Assembly: GCA_017577345.1 (NCBI GenBank)
Contig: PITX01000032.1
Location: 1-9,936 of the forward strand
Direction of reading: 5' to 3'
Length of the DNA stretch: 9,936 nucleotides
DNA from: Clostridiales bacterium
GTDB taxonomy: Bacteria; Bacillota; Clostridia; Oscillospirales; Oscillospiraceae
A model generated the notes under the pieces. It saw only the letters and a list, made by a program, of their open reading frames with translations, did no database searches and was not told the DNA's origin. How positions within the stretch are numbered: position 1 is the first letter of the stretch; each line of letters begins with the position of its first letter. Shown piece by piece: positions 6,607-9,936 of this stretch. The translations under genes were made by a program, and so were the position numbers.

Positions 6607-6626
6607 AAGTCATGACTTCTTTTTTT
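6593..6626 (+). terminator. Riboswitch-controlled intrinsic terminator
   Basis: AGAAGTTATGAC (6593-6604) pairs with GTCATGACTTCT (6609-6620) as 12 bp with a single T·G pair, around a GGAA loop. The seven T residues at 6620-6626 follow directly. It sits between the aptamer and the transporter start codon, as in a transcription-attenuating riboswitch. Lysine-bound aptamer should permit this hairpin. Confidence 0.93.
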
Positions 6627-6637
6627 GTTAAAAAATG

Positions 6638-6644
6638 AAAGGGG
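6638..6644 (+). promoter_or_regulatory. Ribosome binding site of the NhaC-family gene
   Basis: AAAGGGG, 7 nt before the ATG at 6652, supports that start over an in-frame TTG at 6625, which lies within the terminator T-run. The site is outside the terminator hairpin, so control is mainly at transcription. Confidence 0.75.
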
Positions 6645-6651
6645 TGTTTCT

Positions 6652-8253
6652 ATGAACAAAAAGCGTATTGTCAAAATCTCACTAACGGCGGCAATTCTGA
6701 TTGCCATCGTGATCTGCGCCGTCTGCATGGCAGACGGCACAGACTCCGGCGGCTTCCGGGAAAGCATCTGGTCCCTTCTGCCTCCGGTCATTGCGATCGC
6801 ACTTGCGCTGATCACAAAGGAGGTCTACTCCTCCCTGCTGATCGGTATCGTATTCGGCGGTCTGCTGTATTCCAATTTCAGCTTTGAGGGGACAGTGACC
6901 CATGTACTCAGTGACGGCATTGCTTCCGTCCTGTCTGACAGCTACAATGTGGGTATCCTGGTATTCCTCGTGATCCTCGGTGCAATGGTCTGCCTGATGA
7001 ATCGTGCCGGCGGTTCTGCGGCGTTCGGACGCTGGGCGGCGACGCACATCAAAACCCGCGTAGGCGCACAGCTTGCAACGGTCGCACTTGGCATTCTGAT
7101 TTTCATTGATGACTATTTCAATTGCCTCACCGTGGGCAGCGTCATGCGTCCCGTGACCGATAAGCACAACATATCGCGTGCAAAGCTGGCGTATCTGATC
7201 GACGCGACAGCCGCACCGGTCTGCATCATCGCCCCGGTCTCCTCCTGGGCCGCCGCAGTTTCCAGTTATGTCGACGAAGGCAACGGACTGCAGCTGTTTA
7301 TCAAGGCGATCCCGTTTAACTTCTATGCGATCCTGACGATCATAATGATGATCGTTCTTGCGGTCAGCAAACTGGATTTCGGCCCCATGGCAAGGCATGA
7401 GCGCAACGCGAAAAAGGGTGATGTTTTCTCCGGTCTGCAGACCTACGCCGATGCGGCTGCGGATCAATCCAATCCCAAAGGACGCGTTGCCGATCTGATC
7501 ATTCCGATCGTTGTTCTGATCGTCTCCTGCGTAGTCGGCATGATCTATTCCGGCGGCTTCTTCTCCGGAGAAAGCTTCATCACGGCATTCTCCAACTCCG
7601 ACGCATCCGTCGGTCTGATGATCGGTTCCTCCGTGGCGCTTGTCCTTACAAAGATTTACTATTTCTGCCGCCGACTGATGTCCTTCCGTGAGCTGATGGG
7701 AAGCATCCCCGAAGGCTTCAAGTCCATGGTTCCCGCGATCCTCATTCTGACCTTTGCATGGAGCCTGAAGGCAATGACCGATTCTCTGGGTGCAGCGGAC
7801 TATGTTGCCTCCCTTGTCAAGGCCTCCGCAGGCAGCTTCCGCAGCTTCCTGCCGTCAGTGGTATTCCTGATCGGCTGCTTCCTCTCCTTTGCCACCGGAA
7901 CCTCCTGGGGTACATTCGGCATCCTCATTCCGATCACCCTGAGCGTCTTTCCGCTCACCGATCCGCTCGGTGTGGTCTGCGTATCTGCCTGTATGGCAGG
8001 CGCGGTCTGCGGCGACCACTGCTCCCCGATCTCCGATACGACCATCATGGCATCTGCCGGTGCGCAGTGTGACCATGTGACCCATGTTTCGACGCAGCTT
8101 CCCTATGCAATTCTGGCAGCAGGTGTCAGCTTTGTCGGTTACATCATTGCGGGCTTTGTCCCGAACGCGCTGATCGTTCTTCCGATCTCCGTTGTGCTGA
8201 TGATCTCGGTACTGATCTGTATGAGAGCTGTTACGCGCAAAAAGATGCAATAA
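6652..8253 (+). CDS. NhaC-superfamily transporter, probable lysine transporter (LysW type)
   Basis: This 533-residue polytopic membrane protein has a positively charged N-terminus (MNKKRIVK) before the first helix. Family motifs are FIDDYFNCLTVG (151-162), YLIDATAAPVCIIAPVSSWA (181-200), ATGTSWGTFGILIPI (414-428) and GDHCSPISDTT (454-464). These are characteristic of the Na+/H+ antiporter NhaC superfamily, including YuiF-like members. By sequence alone it would be called an Na+/H+ antiporter. The lysine riboswitch in its leader points instead to an amino-acid role, and comparative work on the L box by Rodionov and colleagues proposed NhaC-type proteins called LysW as lysine transporters. Repression by lysine argues for uptake. 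It appears to be monocistronic, bracketed by the riboswitch and a strong terminator. Substrate, direction and coupling ion remain inferences. Confidence 0.9.
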   Translation: MNKKRIVKISLTAAILIAIVICAVCMADGTDSGGFRESIWSLLPPVIAIALALITKEVYSSLLIGIVFGGLLYSNFSFEGTVTHVLSDGIASVLSDSYNVGILVFLVILGAMVCLMNRAGGSAAFGRWAATHIKTRVGAQLATVALGILIFIDDYFNCLTVGSVMRPVTDKHNISRAKLAYLIDATAAPVCIIAPVSSWAAAVSSYVDEGNGLQLFIKAIPFNFYAILTIIMMIVLAVSKLDFGPMARHERNAKKGDVFSGLQTYADAAADQSNPKGRVADLIIPIVVLIVSCVVGMIYSGGFFSGESFITAFSNSDASVGLMIGSSVALVLTKIYYFCRRLMSFRELMGSIPEGFKSMVPAILILTFAWSLKAMTDSLGAADYVASLVKASAGSFRSFLPSVVFLIGCFLSFATGTSWGTFGILIPITLSVFPLTDPLGVVCVSACMAGAVCGDHCSPISDTTIMASAGAQCDHVTHVSTQLPYAILAAGVSFVGYIIAGFVPNALIVLPISVVLMISVLICMRAVTRKKMQ

Positions 8254-8260
8254 AAAGTCA

Positions 8261-8296
8261 TCGGGGTCAGGTTTCAAAACCTGACCCCGAATTTTT
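8261..8296 (+). terminator. Strong terminator between convergent genes, probably bidirectional
   Basis: Perfectly complementary arms at 8261-8274 (TCGGGGTCAGGTTT) and 8277-8290 form a near-uninterrupted GC-rich hairpin; in practice the inner AT pairs open to make the loop. TTTTT at 8292-8296 follows on the plus strand. On the minus strand the hairpin is followed after a few bases by a TTTTTA run (8257 to 8252), so it can also end the tsaE-tsaB-upp transcript. It starts 7 nt after the transporter stop and ends 4 nt before the upp stop. Confidence 0.92.
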
Positions 8297-8299
8297 AAC

Positions 8300-8932
8300 T
8301 TATTTTGTGCCGAAGATACGGTCGCCGCAGTCTCCGAGACCGGGGACGATATAGGCGTTTTCATTCAGCCGCTCATCCACCGCCGTGACAAAAATGTCAA
8401 TATCGGGGTGGGCATCGGTGACGGCCTTCAGACCTTCCGGTGCGGCAATGATATTCATCAGTGTGATCGACCTGCAGCCATACTCGTTTTTAAGCACGTC
8501 GATCGCCGCAATCACCGTACCGCCCGTGGCAAGCATCGGATCAACGATGAAAACCTGACGCTCGGAAATATCCGGCGGCATTTTGCAGTAATACTTCACA
8601 GGTGCGTGCGTCTCCGGATCACGGAACATACCGATATGTCCGACCTTGGCCGAGGGCATCAGCGAGATCATGGAATCGACCATACCGAGACCTGCTCGGA
8701 GGATCGGCACGATGGCAAGCTTTTTGCCTGCCAGAACCTTGAATTTTGCCGTGGTGATCGGCGTTTCGATCTCCACCTCCTCTGTGGGAAGATCACGGGT
8801 CGCTTCATAGCACATCAGTGCGGCGATCTCACCGACCGCTTCACGGAATTCCTTTACACCGGTGTTCTTATCGCGCAGGATCGACAGCTTATGCTGCAGC
8901 AGGGGATGCTCCAAAACCTGAATTTTTCCCAT
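8300..8932 (-). CDS. upp: Uracil phosphoribosyltransferase
   Basis: The product is a 210-residue cytosolic enzyme, the standard length, that converts uracil and PRPP to UMP for pyrimidine salvage. The start [21 protein letters not shown] is typical. The flexible-loop region has [14 protein letters not shown] (75-88), the PRPP-binding loop is [11 protein letters not shown] (130-140), and the uracil-binding C-terminus is [12 protein letters not shown] (198-209). All expected catalytic motifs are intact. The ATG at 8932 lies 2 nt beyond the tsaB stop and its AAAGGAGA site lies within the tsaB end, so it is probably cotranscribed and coupled with tsaB. Its 3' end abuts the shared terminator. Confidence 0.97.
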   Translation of the reverse strand: MGKIQVLEHPLLQHKLSILRDKNTGVKEFREAVGEIAALMCYEATRDLPTEEVEIETPITTAKFKVLAGKKLAIVPILRAGLGMVDSMISLMPSAKVGHIGMFRDPETHAPVKYYCKMPPDISERQVFIVDPMLATGGTVIAAIDVLKNEYGCRSITLMNIIAAPEGLKAVTDAHPDIDIFVTAVDERLNENAYIVPGLGDCGDRIFGTK

Positions 8933-8934
8933 TC

Positions 8935-9648
8935 TTATTCTCCTTTGCTTTGATTCAGCCGTGCATTGCGTTCCCGTTCCGCCTGTGACAGACGCAGGTA
9001 GTTCGGCTCCAGTGCCGCACCGTCAAACGCCGCTCCCGTCAGAAGCAGTTTTCTCGCGCACAGTGCCACCCCGGAGGCGCGCTGCATTACGATCTGCTCC
9101 GGCGTAAGGATGCAGCCGGGAACAATCTCACTGAATGTATTATAACACAACTGTGCGCCATCGCCAACCATTATTTTTGCCTTTTCGTGCGTTTTCAGCT
9201 CCTGCTCCAGTTCTTCGAGCGAGATCGCCCGATCCTCAGTCAATCGGGTCAACCTACCGCCCTCGCAGGAAAACAGCGCGTTATAGACCTGCTCCCGCCG
9301 CGCATCCATCGCGCAGCAGATAATGCCGTCGAAAATTGCAGCCTGCTGTGCCATGCCCTCCATGGTGGAAACGCCGACGCAGGGCAGCTCCCTGCCCCAT
9401 GCAAAGCCCTTTGCCGCGGCAACGCCGATACGCACGCCGGTAAAGCTGCCCGGTCCTGCCGCGCAGGCGACCGCCGTGACATCTGACGGGGTCAGAGCGC
9501 AGTTTTCCAACAGCTCCTGTGCCATCTGCATCAGGGTGCGGCTGTGTGTCTGACCGCAGTTCAGATAGTATTCTCCAAGCAGCCGTTCCTCCTCCATGAG
9601 TGCAACAGATGCCGCTTTTGCCGAAGTCTCAAAGGCTAAGATCCGCAT
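8935..9648 (-). CDS. tsaB: tRNA threonylcarbamoyladenosine biosynthesis protein TsaB
   Basis: The product is a 237-residue cytosolic protein of the ASKHA fold, also called YeaZ. It acts as the non-catalytic partner of TsaD and, with TsaE, in synthesis of the universal t6A37 modification on ANN-decoding tRNAs. It shows [17 protein letters not shown] (1-17), GQTHSRTL (32-39) and the diagnostic [11 protein letters not shown] (65-75), followed by KGFAWG and the VSTMEG motif. Length is normal for Firmicutes. The ATG at 9648 overlaps the tsaE end by 20 nt and has a GGGAGGA site about 7 nt upstream, inside tsaE. Downstream of it, rimI and tsaD, which often follow in Firmicutes, are replaced by upp. 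Confidence 0.96.
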   Translation of the reverse strand: MRILAFETSAKAASVALMEEERLLGEYYLNCGQTHSRTLMQMAQELLENCALTPSDVTAVACAAGPGSFTGVRIGVAAAKGFAWGRELPCVGVSTMEGMAQQAAIFDGIICCAMDARREQVYNALFSCEGGRLTRLTEDRAISLEELEQELKTHEKAKIMVGDGAQLCYNTFSEIVPGCILTPEQIVMQRASGVALCARKLLLTGAAFDGAALEPNYLRLSQAERERNARLNQSKGE

Positions 9649-9936
9649 TTGCCGCTCCTCCCTCTATCGTGATCTGTCTGATTTCATCCGTGACCTTGTC
9701 GATCCGGACAAAAATCGCGTCCCCCATCGCCTCGCGGACATTTTCGCTCCACTCGACGGCGCAGACACCACCGCGACGCAGATAGTCCTCCCAGCCGATG
9801 TCGAACAGGTCGTCCTCACATTCCAGACGGTACATATCGAAATGGAACAGCGGCAGTCTGCCGCCGATATATTCGTTTACAATCGTATAGGTCGGGCTGG
9901 TAACTCGCACGGTAATATCCAGACCTCTTGCAAGAC
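9629..9936 (-). CDS. tsaE: tRNA threonylcarbamoyladenosine biosynthesis ATPase TsaE, N-terminus outside window
   Basis: About 102 C-terminal residues of TsaE (YjeE/YdiB) are present and the frame is open to the window edge. The visible product begins LARGLDITVRVTSPTYTIVN, where LARGLxI and VTSPTYTI-N-Y are the usual continuation after the Walker A helix. It continues with FHFDMYRLE, which contains the Walker B Asp, and VCAVEWSENV, the conserved EWxE. The Walker A (GxxGxGKT) itself should lie just beyond 9936. A GTG at 9910 could be taken as a start, but it falls inside the conserved domain, so this is a truncation by the window and not a short protein. TsaE ATPase activity supports turnover of the TsaBD t6A synthase. 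Confidence 0.95.
   Translation of the reverse strand, partial: LARGLDITVRVTSPTYTIVNEYIGGRLPLFHFDMYRLECEDDLFDIGWEDYLRRGGVCAVEWSENVREAMGDAIFVRIDKVTDEIRQITIEGGAANADLSL

Noticed and set aside
6402..6638. Open frame of 78 codons upstream of the NhaC-family gene
   Set aside because: It coincides with the lysine aptamer and terminator. The sequence constraints there are explained by RNA structure, and there is no convincing ribosome binding site.
9629..9910. Short complete gene starting at a GTG at 9910
   Set aside because: Conserved TsaE sequence (LARGLDIT) continues in frame upstream of 9910 to the window edge, so this is part of a longer gene cut by the window.

Overview
The window looks like chromosomal DNA from a Gram-positive anaerobe of the class Clostridia, possibly Ruminococcus/Oscillospiraceae-like. 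This is inferred from strong AGGAGG-type ribosome binding sites, moderately high GC, dense co-directional operons, a short FeoB of the anaerobe type, an ACT + PFL-like (UPF0210) pair, a P-loop protein resembling the PRK06851 family, and a lysine riboswitch in front of an NhaC-family carrier. There is no phage, transposon, CRISPR array, tRNA or rRNA. No assignment below the class is claimed.

Layout. (1) 1-1420, minus: a two-gene operon with an ACT-domain protein followed by a PFL-family (UPF0210/DUF711) protein that runs off the left edge. A good promoter lies at 1454-1482, just after feoB. (2) 1489-3563, minus: feoA-feoB ferrous iron uptake, overlapping by 10 nt. (3) 3664-4716, plus: a divergent ATPase-like protein of unknown role, built from two related halves of which only the first keeps a P-loop. 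(4) 4798-6332, plus: a small PII-like protein translationally coupled (ATGA overlap) to a CPA2-type cation:proton antiporter. (5) 6353-8296, plus: a consensus promoter, lysine riboswitch, intrinsic terminator and an NhaC-superfamily transporter (LysW type, probably lysine), closed by a strong terminator that also serves the convergent gene. (6) 8300-9936, minus: tsaE (5' end outside the window), tsaB and upp, tightly packed.

How the genes work together. Three membrane transport units are present: Fe2+ uptake, cation/proton exchange with a candidate nucleotide-sensing regulator, and lysine-controlled amino-acid transport. The lysine unit can be read mechanistically from the sequence, because the same bases (6560-6569) can pair either with the aptamer's 5' strand or with the terminator's 5' strand. 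The right-hand operon supplies two of the proteins for tRNA t6A37 synthesis together with uracil salvage.

The observations most worth following up are the PII-like/antiporter pair, the duplicated ATPase with one degenerate nucleotide site, and the lysine riboswitch decision structure. None is proven to be a new system.
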